Shown piece after piece: positions 33,068 through 43,017 of a DNA stretch of 64,000 nucleotides. Under the pieces are notes generated by a model, which was not told the origin of the DNA, made no database searches, and worked only from the letters and a program-made list of their open reading frames with translations. Origin of the DNA: Blastococcus sp. TF02A-30 (lineage in GTDB: Bacteria; Actinomycetota; Actinomycetes; Mycobacteriales; Geodermatophilaceae). The first letter of the stretch is position 1, and the number at the start of each line of letters is the position of its first letter. The stretch is taken from positions 1 through 64,000 of the forward strand of contig NZ_QOHJ01000007.1 in assembly GCF_003319185.1 (NCBI RefSeq), given 5' to 3'. The translations under genes and the position numbers were made by a program.

Positions 33068-33567
33068 CGGGGTCGCGGTTCCCGGGTCGCCGGCGCGCCG
33101 GTCACCGGCTCGCGGGGGGCGGAGCGCCACCCGTCGATGAGCTTGGACTGGAGACCGAACATCTCCTTCTCCTCGTCGGGCTCCATGTGGTCGTAGCCCA
33201 GGAGGTGCAGCACGCCGTGGGTGGCCAGCAGCACCAGCTCGTCGTCCATGGAGTGGCCGGCCGCGCGCGCCTGGCGCACCGCCACCGCCGGGCAGAGGAC
33301 GACGTCGCCGAGCAGCGCGGGGCCGGGCTCGGGGTCGTCGGGGCGGGCGGTGTCGAGCTCGTCCATGGGGAAGGCCAGGACGTCGGTCGGCCCCTTCTCC
33401 CCCATCCAGCGCTCGTGCAGGCTGCTCATGTACTCGACGTCCACGCAGAGCACCGACAGCTCCGCCATCGGGTGGACCCCCATCTCGCCGAGGACGTACC
33501 GGCACACGCCGGCCAGCTCGGCCTCGTCGACGGCGATCTCGGACTCGTTGGAGACCTCGACGGGCAC
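33064..33567 (-). CDS. ybeY: Endoribonuclease YbeY
   Basis: YbeY is a zinc RNase acting in 16S rRNA 3'-end maturation and ribosome quality control. The 167-residue product has the [11 protein letters not shown] metal site (HxxxHxxxxxH), [12 protein letters not shown] and LLGDVVLCP. The C-terminal ~20 residues are a basic Pro/Arg tail longer than in E. coli. It follows phoH by five bases. Confidence 0.96.
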   Translation of the reverse strand: MPVEVSNESEIAVDEAELAGVCRYVLGEMGVHPMAELSVLCVDVEYMSSLHERWMGEKGPTDVLAFPMDELDTARPDDPEPGPALLGDVVLCPAVAVRQARAAGHSMDDELVLLATHGVLHLLGYDHMEPDEEKEMFGLQSKLIDGWRSAPREPVTGAPATREPRPR

Positions 33568-33572
33568 GGCGA

Positions 33573-34700
<1,128 letters not shown>

Positions 34701-34785
34701 GAACCCTCGACCCTGCCTTCCTGGCGGGGGGATCTGACCGCTCGACTCTACCCGCGCGCGCCACCGCGAATCGCCGTCCGCGAGG

Positions 34786-35607
34786 TCACCGCCCCGAGTA
34801 GGTGGCCTTCCCGGGTCCCTCGGTCAGGAACGACGCGACCGCGCCGCGCAGGTCGGACGAGGCGAACAGCGGCCCCGAGACCTCCGGGACGAGGGCGTCC
34901 GCTGCCCGCGCGCCGTTGCGGGCCGCGGTGATCACCAGCTGCTTGGTGGCCGCGTGCGCCAGCGTCGGGCCGGCCGCGACACGGCGGGCGTAGCCGCGGG
35001 CGGCGTCGGCGAAGCCCTCGTCGGGCAGCACCCGGTTGACCACGTTCCACCGCTCCAGCACCTCGGCCGGGTAGCGCTCGCCGGTGAAGACCAGCTCGCG
35101 GGCCCGGGCCGGGCCGGCGCGCTCGGCCAGCCGCTGCGGGCCGCCCATCGAGGGGGTGAGGCCGACGACGATCTCGACCAGCCCGAAGCTGGCCTTCTCC
35201 GCGGCCAGCAGGATGTCGCAGCACAGCGCCAGCTCGAAGGCGGCGGTGAGGGTCAGCCCGTGCGCGGCGAACACCGTGGGCACCGGCAGGTCCTCAATCG
35301 TCTGCGCGACGCGCAGCAGCCGGGTCCACAGGTCCGCGCCCTGGCGGACCGGCTCGGGACCCTCGGCGATGTCGCGGAAGAACGTCACGTCGACGCCACC
35401 GGAGACGACCTTCCCGCGGGCCTCGACCAGGACGGCGCGCGCCCGGCCCGGGTCGTCGGGGTCGGTGAGCGCGACCAGCTCGGCGGCGACGTTCTCCAGC
35501 GCGTTGAACACCGGCGGGTCGAACAGGTTCAGCGGCGGGTTGTCGAGGACGACGACGGCGACGTCGCCGTCCCGCTCGATCCGGACGGGCTCGGCGCTGG
35601 AGGTCAT
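34786..35607 (-). CDS. Enoyl-CoA hydratase/isomerase family protein
   Basis: The 273-residue crotonase-fold protein has VVSGGVDVTFFRDIA for the first oxyanion-hole strand and ELALCCDILLAAEKASFGLVEIVVGLTPSMGG for the second. The first catalytic Glu position is not obvious; the second, in FGLVEIVVG, is present. Substrate unknown. It lies between phoH and a HIT gene on the same strand. Confidence 0.85.
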   Translation of the reverse strand: MTSSAEPVRIERDGDVAVVVLDNPPLNLFDPPVFNALENVAAELVALTDPDDPGRARAVLVEARGKVVSGGVDVTFFRDIAEGPEPVRQGADLWTRLLRVAQTIEDLPVPTVFAAHGLTLTAAFELALCCDILLAAEKASFGLVEIVVGLTPSMGGPQRLAERAGPARARELVFTGERYPAEVLERWNVVNRVLPDEGFADAARGYARRVAAGPTLAHAATKQLVITAARNGARAADALVPEVSGPLFASSDLRGAVASFLTEGPGKATYSGR

Positions 35608-35637
35608 GGCCTCACCCTGCCATCCGCCGCCGACGGG

Positions 35638-35994
35638 TCAGCCGGGCGGCCAGCCCAGGTCGCGACCGCCGAGCACGTGGAAGTGGAGGTGGTGCACCGA
35701 CTGCCCCGCGGCGGGGCCGGTGTTGGTGACCAGCCGGTACCCCGGCTCCGCCCCGTCGGACACCAGCCCCTCCTGGCGGGCGACCGCGTGCGCGGCGGCG
35801 ACGACGTCGGCCAGCAGCACCGGGTCGGCGCCGGCGAGCGCGCCCACCGTCGCGTGGTGCTCCTTGGGGATCACCAGCACGTGCGTCGGCGCCTGCGGGT
35901 TGATGTCGCGGAAGGCGAGCACGCGGTCGGTGTCGTGGACGACGTCGGCCGGGATGTCGCCGGCGACCATGCGGCAGAACAGGCAGTCGGTCAC
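35638..35994 (-). CDS. HIT-family nucleotide hydrolase (HinT-like)
   Basis: The 118-residue protein is a histidine-triad enzyme: CLFCRMVAGDIP near the start and HHLHFHVLGGRDLGWPPG at the end, containing HxHxH. HinT proteins hydrolyse AMP-phosphoramidates and similar. GTG at 35994 starts it. The CxxC pair at the N-terminus is typical of the zinc-containing bacterial form, though its second half (often HC) is not obvious. Confidence 0.93.
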   Translation of the reverse strand: MTDCLFCRMVAGDIPADVVHDTDRVLAFRDINPQAPTHVLVIPKEHHATVGALAGADPVLLADVVAAAHAVARQEGLVSDGAEPGYRLVTNTGPAAGQSVHHLHFHVLGGRDLGWPPG

Positions 35995-36174
35995 GTGCGC
36001 ACCCTAGGACGGACCGCGCTCCGGGGAGGTCGCCGCCCGTCGTCGGGGCCCCCACCGCGCCGCGTGGCCCCGGGCCCGCGGCGCGGCAGCGAGGAGCGCG
36101 GTCGATCCCGTGCCCGGCTGCGACAGGGCGCGGACGACGCCGCCGTCCGCGGTTCACCGCCCCGCGCCGCTCGG

Positions 36175-36197
36175 GGAGCCGGAACGGTCCCGGCTCC
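36175..36197. promoter_or_regulatory. GGAGCCGG/CCGGCTCC dyad in the cstA promoter region
   Basis: A perfect 8-base inverted repeat with a 7-base loop stands directly before a TATGCT hexamer (36199-36204), about 60 bases upstream of the cstA start. It is a plausible operator next to a -10 element. Otherwise 35995-36259 holds nothing recognisable. Confidence 0.4.
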
Positions 36198-36259
36198 CTA
36201 TGCTCCTGCGGTAGCCGACGGGGGCCGGCAGCGGAGCCGGCGCCGGGACGGAGGGCGTC

Positions 36260-38485
36260 ATGTCCGGAACGGTCACCACGGGTAGCTCGGCGAGCGGGCA
36301 CTCGCCCGCGCCGGAGACGCGCCGCCGGATGACACCGGCGCAGATCGCGATCTGGGTCCTGGTCGCGGCCGTCGGCGCGGTCTGCTGGACGGTGCTGGCG
36401 CTGGCCCGCGGCGAGAGCGTGTCGGCGCTGTGGATCCTGTTCGCGGCGCTGTGCTCCTACGCGATCGCCTACCGTTTCTACGCGAAGTTCATCGTCACGA
36501 AGGTGCTCCGCGCCGACGACCGGCGCGCCACCCCGGCCGAGCGGCTGGACAACGGGATCGACTACGACGTCACCGACCGGCGGGTCCTCTTCGGGCACCA
36601 CTTCGCCGCGATCGCGGGCGCGGGCCCGCTGGTCGGACCGGTGCTCGCCGCCCAGATGGGCTACCTGCCCGGCACGATCTGGATCATCGTCGGCGTCATC
36701 TTCGCCGGCGCCGTGCAGGACCTGACGGTGCTGTTCTTCTCGATGCGCCGCAACGGCAAGAGCCTCGGCCAGATGGTCCGCGAGGAGATCGGCGTCGTCG
36801 GGGGCATCGCGGCGCTGATCGCAGTCTTCGCGATCATGATCATCATACTGGCGGTGCTGGCGCTGATCGTGGTCAACGCCCTGGCCGAGTCACCGTGGGG
36901 CGTCTTCTCCATCGCGCTGACCATCCCGATCGCGCTGTTCATGGGGATCTACCTGCGGGTGCTGCGCCCGGGCAGGGTGCTGGAGGCGACCGGCATCGGC
37001 GTCGCCCTGCTCCTGCTGGCCATCATCGGTGGTGGCTGGATCGACGACACCGGCCTGGGTGACGCGCTGACCCTGTCGCGCGAGTGGCTGGTCCTCGCCC
37101 TGGTGGTCTACGGCTTCGTCGCCTCGGTGCTGCCGGTGTGGCTGCTGCTCACGCCGCGCGACTACCTGTCGACCTTCATGAAGATCGGCGTCATCGTGCT
37201 GCTCGCCATCGGGCTGGTCGTGGCCCGCCCGGTGCTGCAGGCCGACGCCATCACCGACTTCGCCCGCGAGGGGACCGGGCCGGTGTTCGCCGGATCGCTG
37301 TTCCCGTTCGTGTTCATCACCATCGCCTGCGGTGCGCTGTCGGGCTTCCACGCGCTCATCTCCTCCGGGACGACGCCGAAGATGGTGGCCAAGGAGAGCC
37401 AGGTCCGGCTGATCGGCTACGGCGGCATGCTGATGGAGTCCTTCGTCGCCATCAGCGCGCTGATCGCCGCCTGCGTCATCGACCAGGGCCTCTACTTCGC
37501 GATGAACGCCCCGGCCGGCGCCACCGGGGGCGACCCCGGGTCGGCGGCGACGTTCGTGGCCGGGCTCGGCTTCCCCACCTCCGCCGATGACCTCGCGGCC
37601 GCCGCGGCCGCGGTGCAGGAACCCAGCCTGATCTCGCGGACCGGCGGGGCACCCACGCTCGCCGTCGGCATCTCGGAGATCTTCCACAACGCCTTCGGGG
37701 GCAACCTGCAGGCGTTCTGGTACCACTTCGCGATCATGTTCGAGGCGCTGTTCATCCTGACCGCCGTCGACGCCGGCACCCGCGTCGGCCGGTTCATGCT
37801 GCAGGACACGATCGGCAACGTCTGGAAGAAGTTCGGCGACCTGTCGTGGCGGCCGGGCAACATCATCGCCAGCGCCGTCGTCGTCGGGTTGTGGGGCTAC
37901 GTCCTCTACGTCGGCGTCACCGACCCGCTCGGCGGGGTCAACCAGCTGTTCCCGCTGTTCGGCATCGCCAACCAGCTGCTCGCCGCGATCGCGCTGACGC
38001 TGGTGACGGTGCTGCTGATCAAGCACGGCCGGCTGCGGTACGCGTGGGTGACCGCCGTCCCGCTGGTGTGGGACCTCGTGGTCACGATGACCGCGAGCTG
38101 GCAGAAGGTCTTCTCGGGCGACCCGGCGGTGGGCTACTTCGCCCAGCGGCAGCGCTACGCCGACGCGCAGGCCGCCGGCGAGCTGCTCGCCCCGGCCAAG
38201 GACCAGGGCCAGATGGACCAGGTCATCTTCAACTCCACGCTGAACGGGATCCTCCAGGCGACGTTCGCCGTGCTGGTGATCGTCGTCGCGGTCAACGCCC
38301 TCGTGGTGATCGCCCGGGCGATCCGCGCCCGTGGCGAGCTGCCGACGACGGAGGAGCCGGCCGTTCCCTCGAAGCTCGTGGAGCCGGCCGGCTTCTTCCC
38401 GACCGCGGAGGAGAAGGCGGCGATGGCCGAGCAGCGGCGGCTGGTCGGTGCCGGCGCCGGGCGCACCGAGGCGGAGGAGAAGTGA
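36260..38485 (+). CDS. cstA: CstA-family pyruvate/peptide transporter
   Basis: CstA proteins import pyruvate or peptides during carbon limitation. The 741-residue protein has about 16 membrane segments and the family stretches RFYAKFI, FGHHFAAIAGAGPLVGPVLA, VQDLTVLFFSMRRNGKSLG, GFHALISSGTTPKMV and FGIANQLLAAIALTLVTVLL. A cytoplasmic tail of about 60 residues follows the last helix. Its stop overlaps the YbdD/YjiX start, the usual partner. Confidence 0.95.
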   Translation: MSGTVTTGSSASGHSPAPETRRRMTPAQIAIWVLVAAVGAVCWTVLALARGESVSALWILFAALCSYAIAYRFYAKFIVTKVLRADDRRATPAERLDNGIDYDVTDRRVLFGHHFAAIAGAGPLVGPVLAAQMGYLPGTIWIIVGVIFAGAVQDLTVLFFSMRRNGKSLGQMVREEIGVVGGIAALIAVFAIMIIILAVLALIVVNALAESPWGVFSIALTIPIALFMGIYLRVLRPGRVLEATGIGVALLLLAIIGGGWIDDTGLGDALTLSREWLVLALVVYGFVASVLPVWLLLTPRDYLSTFMKIGVIVLLAIGLVVARPVLQADAITDFAREGTGPVFAGSLFPFVFITIACGALSGFHALISSGTTPKMVAKESQVRLIGYGGMLMESFVAISALIAACVIDQGLYFAMNAPAGATGGDPGSAATFVAGLGFPTSADDLAAAAAAVQEPSLISRTGGAPTLAVGISEIFHNAFGGNLQAFWYHFAIMFEALFILTAVDAGTRVGRFMLQDTIGNVWKKFGDLSWRPGNIIASAVVVGLWGYVLYVGVTDPLGGVNQLFPLFGIANQLLAAIALTLVTVLLIKHGRLRYAWVTAVPLVWDLVVTMTASWQKVFSGDPAVGYFAQRQRYADAQAAGELLAPAKDQGQMDQVIFNSTLNGILQATFAVLVIVVAVNALVVIARAIRARGELPTTEEPAVPSKLVEPAGFFPTAEEKAAMAEQRRLVGAGAGRTEAEEK

Positions 38486-38670
38486 CCGCCGCGCTGACCC
38501 GCGCCTGGCGCGGCGTGCGCTGGTACCTGCGCGAGTTCACCGGCGAGGCGCGGTGGGACCGCTACCTCGCGCACTGCGCGGAGCACGGGCACGAGCCGAT
38601 GAGCCGGCGGGAGTTCGAGCGCCGCCGGTCCGACGCGCTGGAGGCCAACCCGGTCAGCCGCTGCTGCTGA
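38482..38670 (+). CDS. YbdD/YjiX family protein
   Basis: This 62-residue protein starts at GTG 38482, overlapping the cstA stop (GTGA). It has the family pattern RGVRWYLREFTGEARWDRYLAHCAEHG and PMSRREFERRR, and ends with SRCC. YbdD-type proteins accompany CstA/BtsT transporters and are needed for uptake in E. coli. The context and motifs make the call firm despite the small size. Confidence 0.9.
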   Translation: MTAALTRAWRGVRWYLREFTGEARWDRYLAHCAEHGHEPMSRREFERRRSDALEANPVSRCC

Positions 38671-38673
38671 GCT

Positions 38674-38717
38674 GCGGTCCGTGGCGCGGGGCCCGGAGGG
38701 TTCCCGGCACGGACCGC
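38674..38717. terminator. Hairpin between convergent ybdD and rsmE
   Basis: GCGGTCCGTG and CACGGACCGC form a 10-bp stem around a GC-rich 24-base interior. It lies 4 bases after the ybdD stop and about 60 bases from the rsmE stop, so it may serve both strands. Confidence 0.6.
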
Positions 38718-38778
38718 TGACGCACTCGTCGCACAGGGAGGCTCGTGACCGTGGTGCGGTCCGGAGGACCGCGATGTC

Positions 38779-39561
38779 TCAGCTCCAGCGGGTGCGGGCG
38801 GACAGCGCAGCCAGCGCGGCGGCGCCGGCGGTCGACGTCCGCAGCACCTCGGCGCCCAGCCGCACCGGCTCGGCACCGGCGGCGCGGAAGGCCACGACCT
38901 CGCCGTCGGTGATCCCGCCCTCCGGACCGACGACGACCACGACGGTGCCCTGCTCAGGGACGGTGAGCCCGGCCATCGGCAGCCGCGCCTGCTCGTGCAG
39001 CACGATCGCGGCGTCGGCCTCGCCCAGCAGCCCGCACACCTCGCGGGTGGACATCGGCTCGGTGACCTCCGGGACCCGCGGCCGGCGCGACTGCTTGCTC
39101 GCCGCCCGCGCTGCGGCCCGCCACTTGGCCACGCCCTTCGCGATGCGGTCCTCCCGCCACCGGGTCACGCACCGGGCCGCGGTCCAGGGCACGATCCGGT
39201 CGACGCCGAGCTCGGTGGCCAGGTCCACGGCCAGCGGCCCGTGGTCGCCCTTGGGCAGCGCCTGCACGAGCACGAACTCCGGCTCCGGAGCGGGGACGTC
39301 GAACACCGCGCGGACCGCCACGCGCAGCCCGGCGGACCCGGAGGAGGCGACCTCCCCCTCGGCGACGGCGCCCCGGCCGTTCCCGACGCGGACCAGCTCG
39401 CCGGCCTCGAGCCGCAGCACGTCGACGGCGTGCCGGCCCTCGGCGCCGTCCACCATCAGCTCGCCGCCCTCGGCGAGGCCCTCGGGCAGCTCGTCGAGGA
39501 GGAACAGCGGCGCCCCGTCGAGCCCGGGCACGGCCGCGTCGGCCGCCGGCACCTCGCTCAC
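38779..39561 (-). CDS. rsmE: 16S rRNA (uracil-1498-N3)-methyltransferase
   Basis: RsmE is a SPOUT-fold methyltransferase acting on the assembled 30S subunit. The 260-residue protein has a PUA-like N-terminal domain ([19 protein letters not shown]), [32 protein letters not shown], and the knot region [16 protein letters not shown] with [12 protein letters not shown]. The ATG at 39561 overlaps the dnaJ stop. Confidence 0.95.
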   Translation of the reverse strand: MSEVPAADAAVPGLDGAPLFLLDELPEGLAEGGELMVDGAEGRHAVDVLRLEAGELVRVGNGRGAVAEGEVASSGSAGLRVAVRAVFDVPAPEPEFVLVQALPKGDHGPLAVDLATELGVDRIVPWTAARCVTRWREDRIAKGVAKWRAAARAASKQSRRPRVPEVTEPMSTREVCGLLGEADAAIVLHEQARLPMAGLTVPEQGTVVVVVGPEGGITDGEVVAFRAAGAEPVRLGAEVLRTSTAGAAALAALSARTRWS

Positions 39562-40688
39562 CGCCCGTTGAACGCGTCGCGGACCCGGGAGAAGAGCCCG
39601 CCCTGGGCCTCGCGGTGCGAGTCGGGGCGGTCCTCGCCGCGCAGCGCGGCCAGCTCGCGCAGCAGCTTCTCCTGCTCGGCGTCGAGCTTCGTCGGCGTCA
39701 CGACGTCGACGTGCACGAGCAGGTTGCCGCGGCCGGTGGCCCGCAGCCGGGGGGCGCCGTGCGCGCGCAGCGTGATCACGCTGCCGGACTGGGTCCCCGG
39801 CTTGATGTCGAGGTCCTCGTCGCCGTCCAGCGTCTTGAGGTTCAGCGTGGTGCCCAGCGCCGCGGCGGTCATCGGCAGGGTGACCCGGCAGTGCAGGTCC
39901 TCGCCGTCGCGGGTGAAGACGTCGTGCGGCCGCTCGTGCACCTCGACGTAGAGGTCGCCGGCCGGGCCGCCGCCGGGGCCGACCTCGCCCTGGCCGGTGA
40001 GCCGGATCCGCATGCCGTCCTCGACGCCGGCCGGCACCTTCACCTGGATCGTGCGGCGGGCGCGCACCCGGCCGTCACCGGCGCACTTGGGGCACGGCTC
40101 GGGGATGACCTGGCCGGTGCCGGAGCACGTCGGGCAGGTGCGGGTGGAGACCACCTGGCCGAGGAACCCGCGCTGGACGCTCTGCACCTCACCCCGACCC
40201 GAGCAGGTCGTGCAGGTGGTGGCGTGCGTGCCCGGGGCGGTGCCGGCGCCGGCGCACGTGTCGCAGAGGACGGCGGTGTCGACGGTGAGGTCCTTGACCG
40301 TCCCGAACACCGACTCGTCCAGGTCCAGCTCGATCGGGATGAGCGCGTCGCGCCCGGCCCGGGTGCGGCTGCGCGGGCCGCGGGTGGCCGCGCCGCCGAA
40401 GAAGGCGTCCATGATGTCGCCCAGCCCGCCGAAGCCCGCGCCGCCGAAGCCGGCACCCCCGCCCGCGCCGCTGTCGAACGGGTCGCCGCCGAGGTCGACG
40501 ATCCGGCGCTTCTCCGGGTCGGTCAGCGCCTCGTAGGCGCGGGTGACCTCCTGGAAGCGCTCCTTGGCCTCGGGGTCGGGGTTGACGTCGGGGTGCAGGT
40601 CCCGGGCCAGCCGCCGGTAGGCCTTCTTGATGTCACCGTCGGACGCGCCCTGGGCGAGCCCGAGGACGCCGTAGTAGTCGGTGGGCAT
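39558..40688 (-). CDS. dnaJ: Chaperone DnaJ (hrcA-linked, DnaJ2 type)
   Basis: The 376-residue Hsp40 has a J domain with HPD ([11 protein letters not shown]), a Gly/Phe-rich linker ([18 protein letters not shown]), four CxxCxGxG zinc repeats ([32 protein letters not shown]) and the C-terminal substrate domains. It is co-transcribed with hrcA (13 bases upstream), the actinobacterial arrangement for the second dnaJ under CIRCE control. Confidence 0.97.
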   Translation of the reverse strand: MPTDYYGVLGLAQGASDGDIKKAYRRLARDLHPDVNPDPEAKERFQEVTRAYEALTDPEKRRIVDLGGDPFDSGAGGGAGFGGAGFGGLGDIMDAFFGGAATRGPRSRTRAGRDALIPIELDLDESVFGTVKDLTVDTAVLCDTCAGAGTAPGTHATTCTTCSGRGEVQSVQRGFLGQVVSTRTCPTCSGTGQVIPEPCPKCAGDGRVRARRTIQVKVPAGVEDGMRIRLTGQGEVGPGGGPAGDLYVEVHERPHDVFTRDGEDLHCRVTLPMTAAALGTTLNLKTLDGDEDLDIKPGTQSGSVITLRAHGAPRLRATGRGNLLVHVDVVTPTKLDAEQEKLLRELAALRGEDRPDSHREAQGGLFSRVRDAFNGR

Positions 40689-40701
40689 GTGGTTCGAGTC
40701 C

Positions 40702-41724
40702 TCAGCTCTCGGCCAGCAGGTGGCCGACGTAGCGGGCCACGGCGCGGACCGCGGCCATGTTCGTGGGGTAGTCCATGCGGGTGGGACCGACGACACCGAG
40801 GCCACCGAGGGCGCGGTCCCCCGCGCCGTACCCGACGGTCACCAGCGACGCGCCGGTGAGCTGCTCGTGCGCGTTCTCCTCGCCGATGCGCACGAGGACG
40901 GTGCCGGAGTCCACCTCGCTCATCAACCGCAGCACGACCACCTGTTCTTCCAGCGCCTCCAGCAGCGGCCGGACGGTCCCGTGGAAGTCCAGCGCGTTGC
41001 CGCGGGCCAGGTTGGCGGTCCCGCCGATGAGCAGCCGGTCCTCGCTGGGCTCGACCAGGATCTCCAGCAGGGTCGAGCTCACCGTGGCGACCAGCCCGCG
41101 CAGGTGCGCGGGCGCGGTCTCCAGCAGGTCGGGCACCTGGTCGCCGGCCTCGGCGAGCTTCACCCCGCCGAAGGCGGAGTTGAGCAGCGTGCGCAGCTCG
41201 GCGACGGCGGTGGCGTCGACGTCGACCGGGGTGTCGACGACCCGCTGCTCCACCCGGCCGGTGTCGGTGATGAGCACCAGCATCAACCGTGTCGAGGCCA
41301 CCTGGACGACCTCGAGGTGGCGGACGGCGCTGCGCGAGAGCGTCGGGTACTGGACGACGGCGACCTGACGGGTGAGCTGGGCGAGCAACCGCACCGTCCG
41401 GCCGAGGACGTCGTGCAGGTCGACCGCGCCGTCGAGGAACCGCTCGATCGCCCGCTTCTCCGCGGTGGACAGCGGCTTGACCGCCGAGAGCCGGTCGACG
41501 AAGAGCCGGTAGCCCTTGTCGGTGGGCACCCGACCGGCGCTGGTGTGCGGCTGGGTGATGTACCCCTGCTCCTCCAGCACGGCCATGTCGTTGCGGATGG
41601 TGGCCGGGGAGACGCCGAGGTCGTGCCGCTCGGCGAGGGCCTTGCTCCCCACCGGGTCGTTGGTGGAGACGTAGTCCTGGACGATGGCCCGGAGCACCTC
41701 CAGGCGGCGTTCGTCGTGCGCCAC
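40702..41724 (-). CDS. hrcA: Heat-inducible transcription repressor HrcA
   Basis: HrcA binds CIRCE elements before chaperone genes and is folded with GroEL help. The 340-residue protein has the N-terminal winged helix ([45 protein letters not shown]) and the GAF-like dimerisation core. GTG at 41724 follows GGGAGG; upstream frame extension overlaps the CIRCE and is not coding. Autoregulated through the CIRCE at 41754-41778. Confidence 0.97.
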   Translation of the reverse strand: MAHDERRLEVLRAIVQDYVSTNDPVGSKALAERHDLGVSPATIRNDMAVLEEQGYITQPHTSAGRVPTDKGYRLFVDRLSAVKPLSTAEKRAIERFLDGAVDLHDVLGRTVRLLAQLTRQVAVVQYPTLSRSAVRHLEVVQVASTRLMLVLITDTGRVEQRVVDTPVDVDATAVAELRTLLNSAFGGVKLAEAGDQVPDLLETAPAHLRGLVATVSSTLLEILVEPSEDRLLIGGTANLARGNALDFHGTVRPLLEALEEQVVVLRLMSEVDSGTVLVRIGEENAHEQLTGASLVTVGYGAGDRALGGLGVVGPTRMDYPTNMAAVRAVARYVGHLLAES

Positions 41725-41753
41725 GAGACACCTCCCCGTACCGGTCGACGTGC

Positions 41754-41778
41754 TGGCACTCGCAACGGCAGAGTGCCA
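41754..41778. promoter_or_regulatory. CIRCE operator
   Basis: TGGCACTC-N9-GAGTGCCA, a perfect 8-base inverted repeat with the canonical 9-base spacer, lies 30 bases before the hrcA start. The consensus arm is TTAGCACTC, so the third base differs, as often in high-GC species. Confidence 0.92.
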
Positions 41779-41936
41779 ACCCAGCATACTCGACCGAGGC
41801 CCTCCCCTTCCCGCTCCGCGAGCACGCGGGAACCCCGTCGCGCAGCCCGTGGCAGGACGGCGGCGCGCCCTCGGCGAGGCGGCTAGGGTAGGCCGGACGG
41901 GGGCTCGCGCCTAGGAAGAGAGCGGAGGTCGGAGCA

Positions 41937-42302
41937 CTGATCTTCAAAGGTGTTCGTGACGGCCGCCCGTATCCCGATCACGGTCTGTCCACCCGCGACT
42001 GGGCGATGATCCCGCCGCGCCAGGTGCGCATGGACACGCTGACGACGACGAAGAAGGAGCTGGCGCTCGACGCCCTCCTCGCCGACGACTCCACCTTCTA
42101 CGGCGACCTCTTCCCGCACGCCGTCCAGTGGCAGGGCGAGCTGTACCTGGAGGACGGTCTGCACCGGGCGCTGCGCGCGGCCCTGCAGCAGCGCAACGTC
42201 ATCCACGTGCGGGTGCTCGACCTCGACGCGCTCAGCCCGGCCTCGACCGGGCCGTCCACCGCCGCGATCCCGGCCCAGCCGCCGGTCCCCCGCCGCACCT
42301 GA
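41937..42302 (+). CDS. Conserved actinobacterial protein (often named VapB-like), probable CTG start
   Basis: The frame reads LIFKGVRDGRPYPDHGLSTRD from a CTG at 41937, then RQVRMDTLTTTKKELALDALL and FYGDLFPHAVQWQGELYLEDG. The N-terminal part matches what I recall of homologs that begin MIFKxVRDGRPYP, while the first ATG (42006) would remove it. GGAGG lies nine bases before the CTG. The product is 121 residues with an antitoxin-like annotation in databases but no toxin neighbour here. Function unknown; it is divergent from hrcA. Confidence 0.75.
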   Translation: MIFKGVRDGRPYPDHGLSTRDWAMIPPRQVRMDTLTTTKKELALDALLADDSTFYGDLFPHAVQWQGELYLEDGLHRALRAALQQRNVIHVRVLDLDALSPASTGPSTAAIPAQPPVPRRT

Positions 42303-42337
42303 GCGCCACGGGGGCCGACCGCCCGCCGATCAGGCGG

Positions 42338-42643
42338 TCAGCTGCACGCCACGCAGGAGCGGGCCATCGGACGCAGCTCCAGCCGCTCCTCGGGGATGGC
42401 CGTGCCGCAGCCGGCGCACACCCCGTAGGTACCGGCCTCGATGCGGGCCAGCGCGGCGTCGATCTCCTCGATGGTGCGCTGCAGGTCGGCGCTGCGGCGC
42501 TGGGCGACCGGGTCGGGCACCGAGGTGGCGCACTCGGCGAGGGCCTCCTCGCGCTGCTGGACGGCTTCGGCGCGCTGGGCCTCGAGCTGGGCGCGGATGC
42601 CGCTCCAGTCGGCGCGGGCGGTGGTGTCGAGCGTGCTGGACAT
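42338..42643 (-). CDS. TraR/DksA-family zinc-finger protein
   Basis: The 101-residue product has a helical hairpin (EAQRAEAVQQREEALAEC, IEEIDAALARIEAGTYG) followed by a four-cysteine zinc finger, CAGCGTAIPEERLELRPMARSCVAC. DksA-type proteins enter the RNA polymerase secondary channel; shorter actinobacterial forms such as this may or may not. ATG at 42643 (MSSTLDTT) is preferred over an upstream in-frame ATG. Confidence 0.9.
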   Translation of the reverse strand: MSSTLDTTARADWSGIRAQLEAQRAEAVQQREEALAECATSVPDPVAQRRSADLQRTIEEIDAALARIEAGTYGVCAGCGTAIPEERLELRPMARSCVACS

Positions 42644-42739
42644 GAGGTCCTCCTCGGACGAGAGCTCTCGGGAAAGCAGGAAGGGACGCGGCACCAGGCG
42701 GAGCGCGTCAGGACGGGCGGGGCGTGACCCGGGTGCGGG

Positions 42740-42922
42740 TCAGGCGGCCTGCGGCGGGGCCCGGTCCTGGCTGCGTCGGAGTACGTCGAGACCGCGGAGG
42801 CCTCGGGCGCGACGGTTCATCGCCAGGGCGAGCAGCATGCCGCCGCTGAGGGCGGGCACCGCGGCTACCGGCGGATGGCCTGGCGGGAAGCCGACGGCCG
42901 AGCGGGACGTGCGTGCACCCAC
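42740..42922 (-). CDS. Small hypothetical protein with one hydrophobic segment
   Basis: A 60-residue frame starts at GTG 42922 behind a strong GGAGGAGGT site. It has a central hydrophobic stretch (PPVAAVPALSGGMLLALAM) flanked by basic residues (NRRARGLRGLDVLRRSQDR). The ribosome site argues for translation; no family is recognised. Confidence 0.45.
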   Translation of the reverse strand: MGARTSRSAVGFPPGHPPVAAVPALSGGMLLALAMNRRARGLRGLDVLRRSQDRAPPQAA

Positions 42923-43017
42923 TGCTGACCACCTCCTCCACCGGACCGGCCGGTTGCCGGAACCGGGACCATAGCCCAGAACCGTGCCGGAAATCTCGCT
43001 CTTCGGAGTGAACCGGG

